35,631 bases of DNA, taken from Gammaproteobacteria bacterium (GTDB lineage: Bacteria > Pseudomonadota > Gammaproteobacteria > Ga0077536). The notes beneath the pieces were generated by a model, which did no database searches, had not been told where the DNA came from, and saw only the letters and a program-made list of their open reading frames with translations. The stretch lies in NCBI GenBank assembly GCA_023257255.1, contig JALRCR010000013.1, positions 1 through 35,631 on the forward strand, written 5' to 3'. Of the stretch, positions 23,251-33,389 are shown piece after piece (positions within the stretch are counted from its first letter, which is position 1; each line of letters begins with the position of its first letter). The position numbers and the translations under genes were made by a program.

Positions 23251-24011
23251 AGGGGTTTGTCCTCGCGCGGCGCCCAGTGCAGCCGCCGGTTAAGACCGCC
23301 GTCAACCGCAAACGCCGGGCTGTCGATGAAGAACGCGCCGCGCGAGAGATTTGGATCGGCGACCAGCCGCGCCGCGGTCGGCGCAGCCGTCCACGCCGCT
23401 TCCAGTGCCTGAAAATCTGCCGGGTTGACCATCACCCGAATCGCCCCCAGCGCGTTATCCACCGCGCTCAGGGCCTGGGTGATTTGCTGGCTGAGCCAGC
23501 TGCTGTCCAGCTCGACGGCGCGCCCGATGATGGTGGTGGCGATTTCCAGGGCCGCGCGCTCCAACTCCTCGTGCAGACCCTGCACGGTGCCGGGTTCCAG
23601 CGTCGACATCTGCGCCAGCAGGCGGGCCAGCGCCTGATTGTCGGCCTGCGCGCTGGCCAGTTCCTGCTGCAGTCGGGCGATGGTGTCGGCTTGTCCCGGA
23701 CATACCGGACAGGGCTCTGGCGCCGGTGCGGGGGCAGGCACCACCACCGGCGGTGCAGCCCGCACCTCGACGACGGGCTCGGCGACCGGCTCGGGCGGCT
23801 GCTCGGGCGCGGGCGGCGGTGCCACCGGCATGCGCTCGAGCAGCGCCTCGGCATCCATCGGCGTCGGTGGCTGCCATTGGCGGAACGCCTGGCTGTCGTT
23901 ATGGACGCTGCCTTCGCGAACCTCGAATTCGCGACTGCGGTTGGGATTGCCGCCAATGACGCGCTCCACAAAGGCCCGCGCGGTCGCGTTGCGGTCGCCT
24001 TGCGCGCTCAT
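23247..24011 (-). CDS. fliH: FliI regulator FliH
   Basis: 254 residues. The N-terminal half is Pro/Ala/Glu-rich with a CPVCPGQ turn near the middle (two Cys spaced CxxC), an uncommon feature. The C-terminal half is a coiled coil followed by the FliH/V-ATPase E-subunit-like domain (SSWLSQQITQAL, VMVNPADFQAL). FliH tethers FliI to FliN and restrains its ATPase. ATGA overlap with fliG. Confidence 0.94.
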   Translation of the reverse strand: MSAQGDRNATARAFVERVIGGNPNRSREFEVREGSVHNDSQAFRQWQPPTPMDAEALLERMPVAPPPAPEQPPEPVAEPVVEVRAAPPVVVPAPAPAPEPCPVCPGQADTIARLQQELASAQADNQALARLLAQMSTLEPGTVQGLHEELERAALEIATTIIGRAVELDSSWLSQQITQALSAVDNALGAIRVMVNPADFQALEAAWTAAPTAARLVADPNLSRGAFFIDSPAFAVDGGLNRRLHWAPREDKPL

Positions 24012-25051
24012 ACGAAGTCGTCGCCGCGCCCGGCCAGCATCATGCTGCCAGCGTCAGACAATTTTCTTGCGATTGCGATGACCTGCTTCTGCGCTTCCTG
24101 CACGTCGGTCACACGCATCGGGCCTTTGGCTTCCAGCTCGTCGAGAATATTGGCGGCGGCGCGGCTCGACATGCAGCCAAAAATCTTTTCTTTCAGCCGG
24201 TCGTCTGCGCCCTTGACCGCCGTGACCAGCAAATCTGTCTCGACGTTACGCAGCAGCACGCCGAGGCTCTTCTCGTCCACCATGATCAGGTTCTCGAAAG
24301 TGAACATGTTGTCCTGAATATTGGTGATAAGGGTCTTGTCCTCCTTCAGCAGCGATTTCACCACGCGCTGCTCAAGGTCCTGCTTGGTAAAGTTCATGAT
24401 CTTGGCGGCGACCTTCACGCCACCGATCGACGACGCGCGCAGCGACGCATTGGTGCTGAACTGCGTCTGCATGATGTTTTCGAGCTCTTTCACCGCCTCC
24501 GGCGACACCATGTCCAGCGTCGCGATGCGCTTGATGACTTCCGGCTGCACGGTCGCCGGCAACATCGACAGCACGTCGGCTGCCACCGAGTAGTCGAGGT
24601 AGGACAGCACCAGCGCGATAACCTGCGGATGCTCGGTGACAATCATCTCGGCGATTGAGCGCGAATCCATCCACTGCAGCAGGTCGATGCCTTTGCTGCT
24701 GGTGCTGGGTGTGATGCGGGACAGGACCGAGGTTGCGCGGTCCTCACCCAGCGCGCGGGCCATGACGTTGCGGATGTATTCGCCGGAGGCCAACCCCAGG
24801 CTGGTTTCCCCGCGGATAATGTTGATGAACTCGTCCAGCACCCGGTTGACGGTGGTCTGGTCGACGTTGGCCACCGAAAACATCGCCGCGCCCAGATGCT
24901 GGACTTCCATCGGACTCAGCCGGCGCAGCACTTCGGAGGCTTCTTCCTCGCCTAGCAGCAACATCAGGATGGCGCATTTCTGCGAATTCGAGAGATGGCG
25001 TTCGGGGACGTCTTCCGGCGTCACCACATCCAGCGCGTTTTCCTCAGCCAC
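24008..25051 (-). CDS. fliG: Rotor protein FliG
   Basis: 347 residues. Armadillo-like domains are clear, with the EHPQ motif in IVTEHPQVIAL. The C-terminal charged torque helix region (KSLGVLLRNVETDLLVTAVKGADDRLKEKIFGCMS) matches FliG. FliG meets FliF above, FliM below, and the stator. The last residues (AGRGDDFV) match the common C-terminus. Confidence 0.98.
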   Translation of the reverse strand: MAEENALDVVTPEDVPERHLSNSQKCAILMLLLGEEEASEVLRRLSPMEVQHLGAAMFSVANVDQTTVNRVLDEFINIIRGETSLGLASGEYIRNVMARALGEDRATSVLSRITPSTSSKGIDLLQWMDSRSIAEMIVTEHPQVIALVLSYLDYSVAADVLSMLPATVQPEVIKRIATLDMVSPEAVKELENIMQTQFSTNASLRASSIGGVKVAAKIMNFTKQDLEQRVVKSLLKEDKTLITNIQDNMFTFENLIMVDEKSLGVLLRNVETDLLVTAVKGADDRLKEKIFGCMSSRAAANILDELEAKGPMRVTDVQEAQKQVIAIARKLSDAGSMMLAGRGDDFV

Positions 25052-25063
25052 GGCATTAGCTCC

Positions 25064-26848
25064 TTAGTTCATCATCTCGGGACGCATGAGCTGCTTGAAC
25101 ACATTGGTCACCCGCGCGGCGTCTTCACCGACCAGCATGCGCACCACCGCGACCTTGTCGTCGTAGGTGTTGGCGGTATCCAGCAGCTCGGCGGAGATGC
25201 CTTTCTTCTTCGGCTTCAGCTTCGCTTTGAGGTCTTCCAGGCTTTCACCCGGGGCGAGGGTGATGGAATCGAGGTGCGCAGCTTCATCCCGCAGCGAGGC
25301 CTGGTCGGCGGCCGCCAGTTCCACCGGCGACTGGAAGAGTCGCGGCGCCAGCGGTTTGAGAATCCCGAAGGCCAGCACCGCGATGAGCAGCGCGCCAATC
25401 AGCGACTTCGCGGCATCCGCCACCCAGGCGGCTTCGTACCAATGCTTGCCGGCGACGGTGACGGGGTCAGCGAAGGGCATCGCGCTGACCGACACGGTGT
25501 CGCCGCGCTCGGCATCAAAACCCACCGCGTCCTTCACCAGCTTCTCGATCTGCGCGAGTTCCGTGGCGGCGGCTTCGGCTTTCGCATCCGGCTTGCCTTT
25601 GGCTTTGGCGGCGCCTTCAGCACGCGCCGCGGTCGCTTCGGCGGTTTCTCGAATGATCACCGCGACGCTGAGCTTTTTAAGGAAGGCTGCCGGTGCCTGG
25701 ACGGTCTTCACTTCGCGACCGATTTCGAAATTACGCGTGCTGGACGAGGTCTTGCTGGCCGGCTTCTGCGCCGTCGCGGTAGCGGCGGCCGGCGCAGCGC
25801 CCTCGGCCGGCGGCGTCGCGGGCGGGGTAGCCGGCGGCGTTTGCTCGGCGTTGAGCGCAGGCGCGGTCGGCGGCGTGTTAGACAGGGTGCCCGGCACGCC
25901 GCGCGCGCCCTCTTCGGTCCGTTCCGAGGTGCTCGTTTGTTCGGAGCGCACCTGCACCGGGTCGTCGAACGATTCCTTGGTGGACTCCACCTTGGTGAAG
26001 TCGAGCGAGGCCGTGACCTCGGCCGACAGATTCTGATAACCCACGATCGGCGCCAGCAGCGCCAGCACGCGCTCACGATAACGACGCTCTACCTGCGTCT
26101 GATGCTGGAGTTGCCCTTCGGACAGCTGCATCTCGGCACTCGACGCCGAGGACGACAGCAACTTGCCGTACTGGTCGACCACCGTCACGTTGGCACTCGG
26201 CAGATACGGCACGGAGCTGCTGACCATGTGAATGATCGCCGCCACCTGCCCCTCGCCCAGAGAGCGGCCGGCCGCGACCTTCACCACCACCGAGGCACGC
26301 GCTTCGGGCGCGTCCCGGACCAGCGCCGAACGCGGCGCGATCGCCAGATGCACCCGTGCGGATTCGATGGGGTCAATTTCGGAAATCGTGCGCGCCAGTT
26401 CGGTTTCCTGCGTTTGCCGCAGGCGCGCCTGCTCCACGGGCTGGGAAATCCCCATCGGCATTTGCGCGAGCAGGTCGTAGCCGGAGGTCGCGGTGCGCGG
26501 CAGTCCGTTCTGCGCCAGCAGCACCTTGGCGCGATAAAAGTCCGCTTCGGGAACGCGCAGCAAACCGGTCTGGTGGTCAATCTCGACCGTCACGCCCTGC
26601 TTTTTCAGTGTGTCGATCACTGCGGCCTTGTCGCCGTCGGCGAGCTGAGGAAAGAGCTCGCGCATCTGCGGGGCTTTCACCAGCTGGTAGACCACAAAAC
26701 CCAATACGGTAATCAGGAGCAGCGCGAACAGCGGCAAGGTGCGGCGCACGGCAGGCTGCTGCACAAACGCGTACACCCGCTGCTGCGCGACCGCGACCGG
26801 GTTATTGCGCACCAGCGTTAGCGCCCCGCCATTCATGACTTCAGCCAT
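25064..26848 (-). CDS. fliF: MS-ring protein FliF
   Basis: 594 residues. Two membrane segments bound the periplasmic ring domains (about 36-56 and 475-495). The ring-building motifs are clear (GVTVEIDHQTGLLRVPEADFYRAKVLLAQNG is the RBM2 region). A Pro/Thr/Ala-rich insert lies near 320-370. The C-terminal about 40 residues (VAVVRMLVGEDAARVTNVFKQ) bind FliG. It nucleates the basal body. The gap to fliE is 35 bases and to fliG 12. Confidence 0.97.
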   Translation of the reverse strand: MAEVMNGGALTLVRNNPVAVAQQRVYAFVQQPAVRRTLPLFALLLITVLGFVVYQLVKAPQMRELFPQLADGDKAAVIDTLKKQGVTVEIDHQTGLLRVPEADFYRAKVLLAQNGLPRTATSGYDLLAQMPMGISQPVEQARLRQTQETELARTISEIDPIESARVHLAIAPRSALVRDAPEARASVVVKVAAGRSLGEGQVAAIIHMVSSSVPYLPSANVTVVDQYGKLLSSSASSAEMQLSEGQLQHQTQVERRYRERVLALLAPIVGYQNLSAEVTASLDFTKVESTKESFDDPVQVRSEQTSTSERTEEGARGVPGTLSNTPPTAPALNAEQTPPATPPATPPAEGAAPAAATATAQKPASKTSSSTRNFEIGREVKTVQAPAAFLKKLSVAVIIRETAEATAARAEGAAKAKGKPDAKAEAAATELAQIEKLVKDAVGFDAERGDTVSVSAMPFADPVTVAGKHWYEAAWVADAAKSLIGALLIAVLAFGILKPLAPRLFQSPVELAAADQASLRDEAAHLDSITLAPGESLEDLKAKLKPKKKGISAELLDTANTYDDKVAVVRMLVGEDAARVTNVFKQLMRPEMMN

Positions 26849-26883
26849 TGCCCCACCCTCTTAATGATTGCGCGCGCCGATCT

Positions 26884-27207
26884 CTAGACCGGCATCGACA
26901 TGATGTCTTTGTAGGCCGATAGCAATTTATTGCGGACCTGCAGCGTGGCCTCGAAGGCGAGCGACGCTTTCTGACGGGCCATCATCACTTTTGCGACATC
27001 GGTCTCGGTGCCGGCCTCAAACGCCTCGGACAGGGCGCCGGCCCGGTTCTCGGTCTGCGCCACCTGGTCCAGGGCCTGCTTGAAGGACTCCAGCACCTGC
27101 CCCGTCTGACGCGGCGGCGCTGTTTCACTCACCGCGCGCAAACGCGCTTCGCCCTGGCCCAGACGCTGCAGGTGCGGCATGGCGCTCGTCATGAAATCGA
27201 TGGCCAT
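26884..27207 (-). CDS. fliE: MS-ring/rod junction protein FliE
   Basis: 107 residues. The C-terminal helix pattern FEATLQVRNKLLSAYKDIMSMPV is characteristic. FliE sits between the MS ring and the rod and is the first exported substrate. It starts 11 bases after the fleT-like gene, so it has no room for its own promoter and must be read from that gene. Confidence 0.96.
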   Translation of the reverse strand: MAIDFMTSAMPHLQRLGQGEARLRAVSETAPPRQTGQVLESFKQALDQVAQTENRAGALSEAFEAGTETDVAKVMMARQKASLAFEATLQVRNKLLSAYKDIMSMPV

Positions 27208-27218
27208 GGCGCTGCCCC

Positions 27219-28364
<1,146 letters not shown>

Positions 28365-28393
28365 GGGGCTTCTCCTGTTGACGGAAGCACTAG

Positions 28394-28409
28394 AGCAAAA
28401 GGCAGGCCA
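28394..28409 (-). promoter_or_regulatory. Sigma-54 promoter for the fleT-fliE-flhB operon
   Basis: The minus strand reads TGGCCTG-CCTT-TTGCT, with GG and GC 10 bases apart and the -12 block complete. The predicted start is near 28383, leaving about 20 bases before ATG 28364. Upstream activator sites would lie between it and fleQ. Confidence 0.82.
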
Positions 28410-28499
28410 GAATTATTTCAGCTGTAAGTGATTGTTTTCGCGCTTCTCCGCGGGATTACTTTCAGTTTGGTTCGTTTCGCCTGTCGCAGGAGTGTCAAC

Positions 28500-29657
28500 G
28501 TGTTGAGAATGCCACTAGGCTTCCTGACACTTTTTGACAGACAGGTCCGCTGCATGATCGTTGGACACAGCGCCGCGACGCTCGCCATGAAAAAGATGCT
28601 GGCTCTGGCGGCGGACAAAGAGGCCTCGGTCTTGCTCGAGGGCCCGACCGGCGCGGGCAAGGACGTCGCCGCACGCGCTGTGCACGATCTATCAAGTCGT
28701 GCGCACGGGCCTTTTGTGGCGGTGAATTGCGGCGCGCTGCCCGAGCATCTTGTGGTGTCTGAATTGTTCGGCTTCGAGAAAGGCGCTTTCACCGGGGCGG
28801 TGGTAGCGCGCGCCGGCAAGTTCGAACAAGCCGACGGCGGCACCATTTTTCTCGATGAGATTGGCGAGATGCCGCTGTCGGCCCAGTCGACGCTGCTGCG
28901 GATTCTGGAGACCCGCGAAGTCGAGCGCATAGGCGGGCGCCACCCCATCAAGGTCAACGTGCGCCTGATCTGCGCGACCAATCGCGATCTGGAAGCACGC
29001 GTGGAGGCGGGTCAGTTTCGCGCGGATCTGTTCTATCGCATCAACGTCTTTCCGGTGCAGGTGCCGGCGCTGAATGCGCGCCCCGACGATGTGAAGCCGC
29101 TGATTGAACATTTCCTGCAGCGCCACGCCATGGGCAGCCCGCCGCGCTTCAGCGCACAGGACTTCGAACTGCTGGGTCGCTACGGCTGGCCGGGCAATAT
29201 TCGGGAATTACGCAATCTGGTCGAGCGTGCCTGCGTAATTTACCCGGGCGAGGCGGTCGATCTCCCCACCTTGCATCCGGCGCTGTTCCGCCATTCGCCC
29301 GACGCTGTCGACGAAGTCGAAACTGAAGTTGACGCGGTGTGGACGGCGGCCGGTTGCCCGGTAATTGATTCGGCATGGCCGGCGCAAGACAACGCGCTGC
29401 GGCCCGGTCCACGCCCGGCACCCAGGCTCGCGAGCGCAGCGGGCGCGCAGGCCGCGGAGTGGATGGAGCCGGGACGGCTGGCGGGCACGCTGCTGACCCA
29501 GTTGGAGGGCATCGATATGCCGGTCTACATCAAGGCCCTCGAGCGGGCGCTGATTGACCGCGCCATCGACCGCTGCAATGGCAGCGTGAGCGCGGCCGCA
29601 CGGGTACTACGCACCAATCGCACCACCATCATCGCGAAGATCAAACGCTCGGCGTAA
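28500..29657 (+). CDS. Sigma-54 activator with Fis-type HTH, FleQ-like
   Basis: 385 residues from GTG 28500, chosen because AGGAG lies 7 bases upstream; ATG 28554 is the next option and would drop 18 residues. There is no receiver or other N-terminal domain. The AAA+ domain has Walker A GPTGAGKD (about 48-55), GAFTGA (about 95-100), Walker [10 protein letters not shown] and [16 protein letters not shown] variable linker leads to a Fis-type helix-turn-helix at the end ([32 protein letters not shown]). It should bind DNA and, with the fleT-like protein, activate the sigma-54 promoters. It is divergent from fleT and overlaps the convergent fliT-like gene by 17 bases. Confidence 0.86.
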   Translation: MLRMPLGFLTLFDRQVRCMIVGHSAATLAMKKMLALAADKEASVLLEGPTGAGKDVAARAVHDLSSRAHGPFVAVNCGALPEHLVVSELFGFEKGAFTGAVVARAGKFEQADGGTIFLDEIGEMPLSAQSTLLRILETREVERIGGRHPIKVNVRLICATNRDLEARVEAGQFRADLFYRINVFPVQVPALNARPDDVKPLIEHFLQRHAMGSPPRFSAQDFELLGRYGWPGNIRELRNLVERACVIYPGEAVDLPTLHPALFRHSPDAVDEVETEVDAVWTAAGCPVIDSAWPAQDNALRPGPRPAPRLASAAGAQAAEWMEPGRLAGTLLTQLEGIDMPVYIKALERALIDRAIDRCNGSVSAAARVLRTNRTTIIAKIKRSA

Positions 29658-29937
29658 ATTCCGCCGCGCGTTTGGCTTTGGCCGCAGCGGTGCCCTCGGC
29701 GCGCGCCTGCTGTTCGGCCAGCGCCACCAGGCGAGCCTGCAAGTCGGCAAGCTGCGCCGCGAGCGCAGGCGATAGCGACTGTTCGCGGCGGTTCGCAATC
29801 GCGAACAGGGCACGCCGGCGCTCGGCGTCCAGCGGGCCGAGCGTCAGGAACTCGCCGGCCTCGGCGAGTTTCAGCATCTCGACGGAAAGGTCGCGCACGA
29901 CCTCCCAGGCCGCACCGGCCGACAAGTTACTTGCCAA
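29641..29937 (-). CDS. FliT-like small helical chaperone
   Basis: 98 residues with a TTG start overlapping fliS by 11 bases. It is helical throughout ([46 protein letters not shown]). FliT, the FliD chaperone, is a helical protein of this size that follows fliS in many bacteria. Sequence likeness itself is weak, so the name rests on position and fold. It converges on and overlaps the fleQ-like gene. Confidence 0.6.
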   Translation of the reverse strand: MASNLSAGAAWEVVRDLSVEMLKLAEAGEFLTLGPLDAERRRALFAIANRREQSLSPALAAQLADLQARLVALAEQQARAEGTAAAKAKRAAEFTPSV

Positions 29938-30304
29938 TCTGCTGCCAGGCTTCGGTCAGGTTGCCGACCACCCGCCGCGCCTGCGCCATGGTGTCGGGGT
30001 CGACCGCGCGGATACTGCGCACCAGCACCCCGCGCAGCCATTCGTAGAGTTGCTGCAGGTTGAGCGCAATTTCGCCGCCGTTGTCGAAATCCAGCGTCGA
30101 CTGCAGGACGTGCAAAATCGACAGCGCGCGGGCAATGGCTTCGCCTTTTTCTTCCCGGGCCCCGCGCTTCGCGGCGTCTTCGACGCGATAAAGCAGGCTT
30201 CCCAGATCTTCAAACAGGTAGCGCACGAGTCCCAGCGGGCTCGCGCCTTCCATCAGGCCGGCGCGGTCAACTTTCTGGTAGGCGGCAAGGGCAGCAGCTT
30301 TCAT
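29927..30304 (-). CDS. fliS: Flagellin chaperone FliS
   Basis: 125 residues, the usual length. The FliS pattern is clear: AYQKVDRAGLMEGASPLGLVRYLFEDL, then ARALSILHVLQSTLDFDNGGEIALNLQQLYEWL. FliS binds the C-terminal helices of flagellin and prevents early polymerisation. AGGAA lies before ATG. A candidate FliA promoter at 30342-30368 precedes it. Three flagellin clients lie to the right. Confidence 0.95.
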   Translation of the reverse strand: MKAAALAAYQKVDRAGLMEGASPLGLVRYLFEDLGSLLYRVEDAAKRGAREEKGEAIARALSILHVLQSTLDFDNGGEIALNLQQLYEWLRGVLVRSIRAVDPDTMAQARRVVGNLTEAWQQIGK

Positions 30305-30341
30305 CGGGAATTCCTGTGCGAGAGAGTATTGATAGAGTCAG

Positions 30342-30368
30342 GAGACGACGGTTGCGCCAATTGTTTTA
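30342..30368 (-). promoter_or_regulatory. Candidate FliA (sigma-28) promoter for fliS
   Basis: The minus strand reads TAAA, 15 bases, GTCGTCTC. It matches the element before flgM at the same spacing. It lies between the fliD stop (30381) and fliS, and its predicted start is about 30 bases before ATG 30304. Confidence 0.5.
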
Positions 30369-30380
30369 GCGAAGCAGGGG

Positions 30381-32357
30381 CTAGTTGTTACTGGTCCACA
30401 TCTTCATTTGGTTACTTAGAAAATCGCCGGTGCTGTTGAGGTCGCGCACCATGGTTTCCATCTGGCCGAAAGACAGGCGATAGCGCGTATCCAGTCGCTT
30501 GTACTCTTCGTCCAGCGCGCTCAGCTGGGTGCCAGCATCCGTCTTTTGCTTGGTCCAGTAGGCATCGCGGGCGCTCAGCGGCGAGCCGCTGGCAAGACTC
30601 TTCTCGAGCACGTCGGTCAGCCGGTCAAAAATGCCACGGGTCACCACTACCGTGCTGTCCTGCGGGTAAGCCCCAACCGCCACCGCCAGGCCTTCGGTCA
30701 CGCTGCCCAGCGCGCCGCGGAGCTGCGCGCCGGAAGACGTGGCCACCGCGCCGTTAATCTTGCCGCTGGCATTAACGCCCGAGATCAGCGCGGCGCCGCT
30801 CAGGCCAAACAGCGACTCGAGCGCGGCGTCGGCGCTGACAAGGCTTACCGCGCTGCCGGAACCCAGCGTACGAGAAGTGATTTGCAACGCACCTGCCGAT
30901 GTGACCGAAACGGATACAAAGGCTTTGGCGCTGCGGAGCACCGGGTCGAGGTTGGCGGCTGTTTCCAGCGCGGCAGCGAGCTCGGTGGCGCTGGCATAGC
31001 TGCCGGCCGGCAGGGCTAAGGTCGAACTGGCCGTAACGCTGCCAACCTTGATCCGCAGCGCGTTGCTGCCGGCGGTGATGCTGAGGGGCCAGGTTTCATT
31101 CGCCAGGTTCGTGGTGCCGGTCATGCTGCCCGCCGTGGCGGGCACCATGTCGCTCAGCGTGTAGGTGCCAGACGGCGTTGCTCCCACGCGGACCGGGGTG
31201 ATGCCCAGATGGTTGCCACCGAGGCCGGTGTGCAGCACCGCCGCGACCCGCGCCGGATTGGCGGCGATCACGCGGTTGAGGATGGTGGAGTCGACCATCA
31301 GGGTGCCATCGCGATTGGTGCGCACGCCCAGTTCGGCCAGGGTCAGGCTTTCCCCTTCGGGCGTAACCAGCGGGACCGACGACAGCCCGCGCAGCGTCTG
31401 CACCAACTGGCGCGCGGCGGTGTCGCCGGCCAGCGGACCACCGGGCTTGCCGTCTACCCCGCGGGCCATGAGGGTGGACATTTCCTTGCCCAGCGCGTTC
31501 AGCTGCTCGACGAAGGCGTTAATGCCATCGCTGAGCTGGGTGCTGGTCATCGCCGTTTCCACGGTCGCGATGCGACCGACAGCGGCCTTCGAAATATCCA
31601 GCGAAACGCCGGGCAGGACATCCACAAAGGTATTGGTCTGGCTACGGACGGTCGCGCCGTCCACGGTGATGGCCGCGTCGGTCGCCTGCTGGGACGTCAC
31701 CAGACTGCTGACCAGACTGCTCAAGCCGCTGCCGCTGTCGTCGACGGCAGACAAGGCAAAGGCGAAGTCTTCACCAGATGGGCCGCGTAGCGACAGGCGC
31801 TCGCCCTGACTGGTGTTCAGCACGGTGGCCTGCAGGCGGGGCTCTGCCTTGCGAATGGCTGCCGCGATGCCGGCCAGCGAATTGGCCCCTGTGGTGATAG
31901 GCACCACCACGCCGGGGTTATCGGCGTCCGCCACAAAGCTGCCGCTGCTGCGCGAGCCGAACTGGAGTGTGATCGCGCCGGCACCTACCGCGCTCCCGGC
32001 CGGCGTTCTCGCCGGGCTGACGCTGACCTGCTCCCGCGCCATGGATTGCACGGCAATCTCGGCGCGCAGGGCTGACGGTGCAGCGCCGGCGGTAAAGCTG
32101 GGCACGATCTCGGTGGCCAGCGACGAGGTGGCGGACCAGCCCAGATCCGTGCGGTTGAGCAGCCCCGCAATGTCGCCCTTCAACTTGCCCATCGTGGCGC
32201 GCAGCGAGGCCAGCCCGGAAATAGCGCTGTCGGCCGCGGCCTGCTTTTTGGTCGCGAGGTCTTTCCGCCCAGCGACTTCCGCCGTCGCCAGATCGGCAGA
32301 GAGCTTGGGGATGTCGAGCCCCGAAGCCGTCTTAATCGATGAAAGTACGTCGACCAT
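30381..32357 (-). CDS. fliD: Filament cap protein FliD
   Basis: 658 residues, longer than the common 450-480. The N-terminal pattern is VDVLSSIKTASGLDIPKLSADL, and the HAP2 C-terminal region ends with coiled coil and FGQMETMVRDLNSTGDFLSNQMKMWTSN. The extra length lies in the Ala/Gly/Ser/Thr-rich middle domains, which would face outward on the cap. FliD inserts flagellin at the tip. AGGA sits about 6 bases before ATG. A 62-base gap separates it from the flagellin gene. Confidence 0.96.
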   Translation of the reverse strand: MVDVLSSIKTASGLDIPKLSADLATAEVAGRKDLATKKQAAADSAISGLASLRATMGKLKGDIAGLLNRTDLGWSATSSLATEIVPSFTAGAAPSALRAEIAVQSMAREQVSVSPARTPAGSAVGAGAITLQFGSRSSGSFVADADNPGVVVPITTGANSLAGIAAAIRKAEPRLQATVLNTSQGERLSLRGPSGEDFAFALSAVDDSGSGLSSLVSSLVTSQQATDAAITVDGATVRSQTNTFVDVLPGVSLDISKAAVGRIATVETAMTSTQLSDGINAFVEQLNALGKEMSTLMARGVDGKPGGPLAGDTAARQLVQTLRGLSSVPLVTPEGESLTLAELGVRTNRDGTLMVDSTILNRVIAANPARVAAVLHTGLGGNHLGITPVRVGATPSGTYTLSDMVPATAGSMTGTTNLANETWPLSITAGSNALRIKVGSVTASSTLALPAGSYASATELAAALETAANLDPVLRSAKAFVSVSVTSAGALQITSRTLGSGSAVSLVSADAALESLFGLSGAALISGVNASGKINGAVATSSGAQLRGALGSVTEGLAVAVGAYPQDSTVVVTRGIFDRLTDVLEKSLASGSPLSARDAYWTKQKTDAGTQLSALDEEYKRLDTRYRLSFGQMETMVRDLNSTGDFLSNQMKMWTSNN

Positions 32358-32419
32358 TGCAATTCCTGCCCCGTGTAATCGGTGATGCCGGCGCCGCCCT
32401 CGCCCGCGGCGTGCCGCCC

Positions 32420-33325
32420 TTACTGCTGCTGCAGCAGCGTCAGCGCGCTTTGCGCCATCTTGTTGGCCTGCGCCAGCATCGCGGTCGCGGCCTGCGACAA
32501 GATTTGTCCCCGCGTCATGTTGCTGGCCTCTTCGGCGTAGTCCGCATCCATGATCCGGCTCTTCGCCAACTCGGTGTTGGTCGCGATGTTGGTCAGATTG
32601 GAAATGGTGTGCTCCAGCCGGTTCTGCATCGCGCCGAGGCCAGAGCGTTCCTTGTTCACCAGCTCCAGCGCAGCATCGAGAATCTTGACCGTGAGCTGCG
32701 CCTTCTCGGGGTCGGTGATGTCGACATCGCTGGCACCGGCCACAGCGCCGCTGGCGTTCTCGAGCGGGTCGCCGGCATCGTCCACCGCCTGGGAAAAGAG
32801 CGTGGCAATCGTCATGTCCGAAATCGAGATGGTGACGGTTTCATCCGATTTGGCACCAATTTGCAGTTGCTCGGCGTAACCCGGCGTCCCCGCGGCACTG
32901 CCGGTCGGTGCTTTGAAGAGGGTGTTGTCGTTAAAGCGCGTGGTGGTGGCGACCCGCTCGAGTTCGGTCTTCAGCTGGGTGACTTCATCGTTCAGATAAA
33001 CCCGGTCGGCCGGATTGTTGGTGCCACTGGCCGCTTGCAGCGCCAGTTCGCGGATTCGCAGCAGCATGGCCGAGACTTCGTCCAGCGCGCCTTCCGCAGA
33101 CTGGGTGAGCGAGATGCCGTCCTGTGCGTTCTTGACCGCGGCGCGGAGCCCCTTGATCTGTGCCTGCATGCGCGTCGCAATGGCCAGACCGGCGGCATCG
33201 TCGCCCGCGCGATTAATTTTCTTGCCCGTCGACAGGCGCTCCATGGCCTTTTCCTGCGCCTCCTTGGCATCCTCCAACGCATTCTGGGCCTGTAGCGCAG
33301 GAAGATTGGTGTTAATCGAGGTCAT
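32420..33325 (-). CDS. Flagellin, 301 residues, divergent copy
   Basis: The D0/D1 N-terminal part (SINTNLPALQAQNAL, MERLSTGKKINRAGDDAAGLAI) and C-terminal part (NLTNIATNTELAKSRIMDADYAEEASNM, ending LLQQQ) are both complete. There is almost no variable D2/D3 region. It differs from the other two flagellins in the middle and in both ends, for example RMQAQIKGL against RMTSQIRGL. It has its own sigma-54 promoter (33368-33383) and GGAG 6 bases before ATG. Flagellin sets made of several subunits are common in polarly flagellated gammaproteobacteria. Confidence 0.97.
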   Translation of the reverse strand: MTSINTNLPALQAQNALEDAKEAQEKAMERLSTGKKINRAGDDAAGLAIATRMQAQIKGLRAAVKNAQDGISLTQSAEGALDEVSAMLLRIRELALQAASGTNNPADRVYLNDEVTQLKTELERVATTTRFNDNTLFKAPTGSAAGTPGYAEQLQIGAKSDETVTISISDMTIATLFSQAVDDAGDPLENASGAVAGASDVDITDPEKAQLTVKILDAALELVNKERSGLGAMQNRLEHTISNLTNIATNTELAKSRIMDADYAEEASNMTRGQILSQAATAMLAQANKMAQSALTLLQQQ

Positions 33326-33367
33326 GGCGCGCTCCGGTGTTTAAGGAAAAGTCCCGCATCAAAAATT

Positions 33368-33383
33368 TGCAATTCTCAAGCCA
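33368..33383 (-). promoter_or_regulatory. Sigma-54 promoter for the 301-residue flagellin
   Basis: The minus strand reads TGGCTTG-AGAA-TTGCA, with GG and GC 10 bases apart and a full -12 block. The predicted start is near 33357, about 32 bases before ATG 33325. Confidence 0.75.
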
Positions 33384-33389
33384 TCTCAA

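Noticed and set aside
24995..26821. 608-codon plus-strand frame opposite fliF
   Set aside because: It mirrors fliF and is a typical GC-rich antisense open frame with low-complexity Arg/Gly content.
32358..32373. CGGGGCAGGAATTGCA before fliD, GG and GC 10 bases apart
   Set aside because: It abuts the fliD ATG, so the transcript would start inside the gene, and the -24 block is poor.
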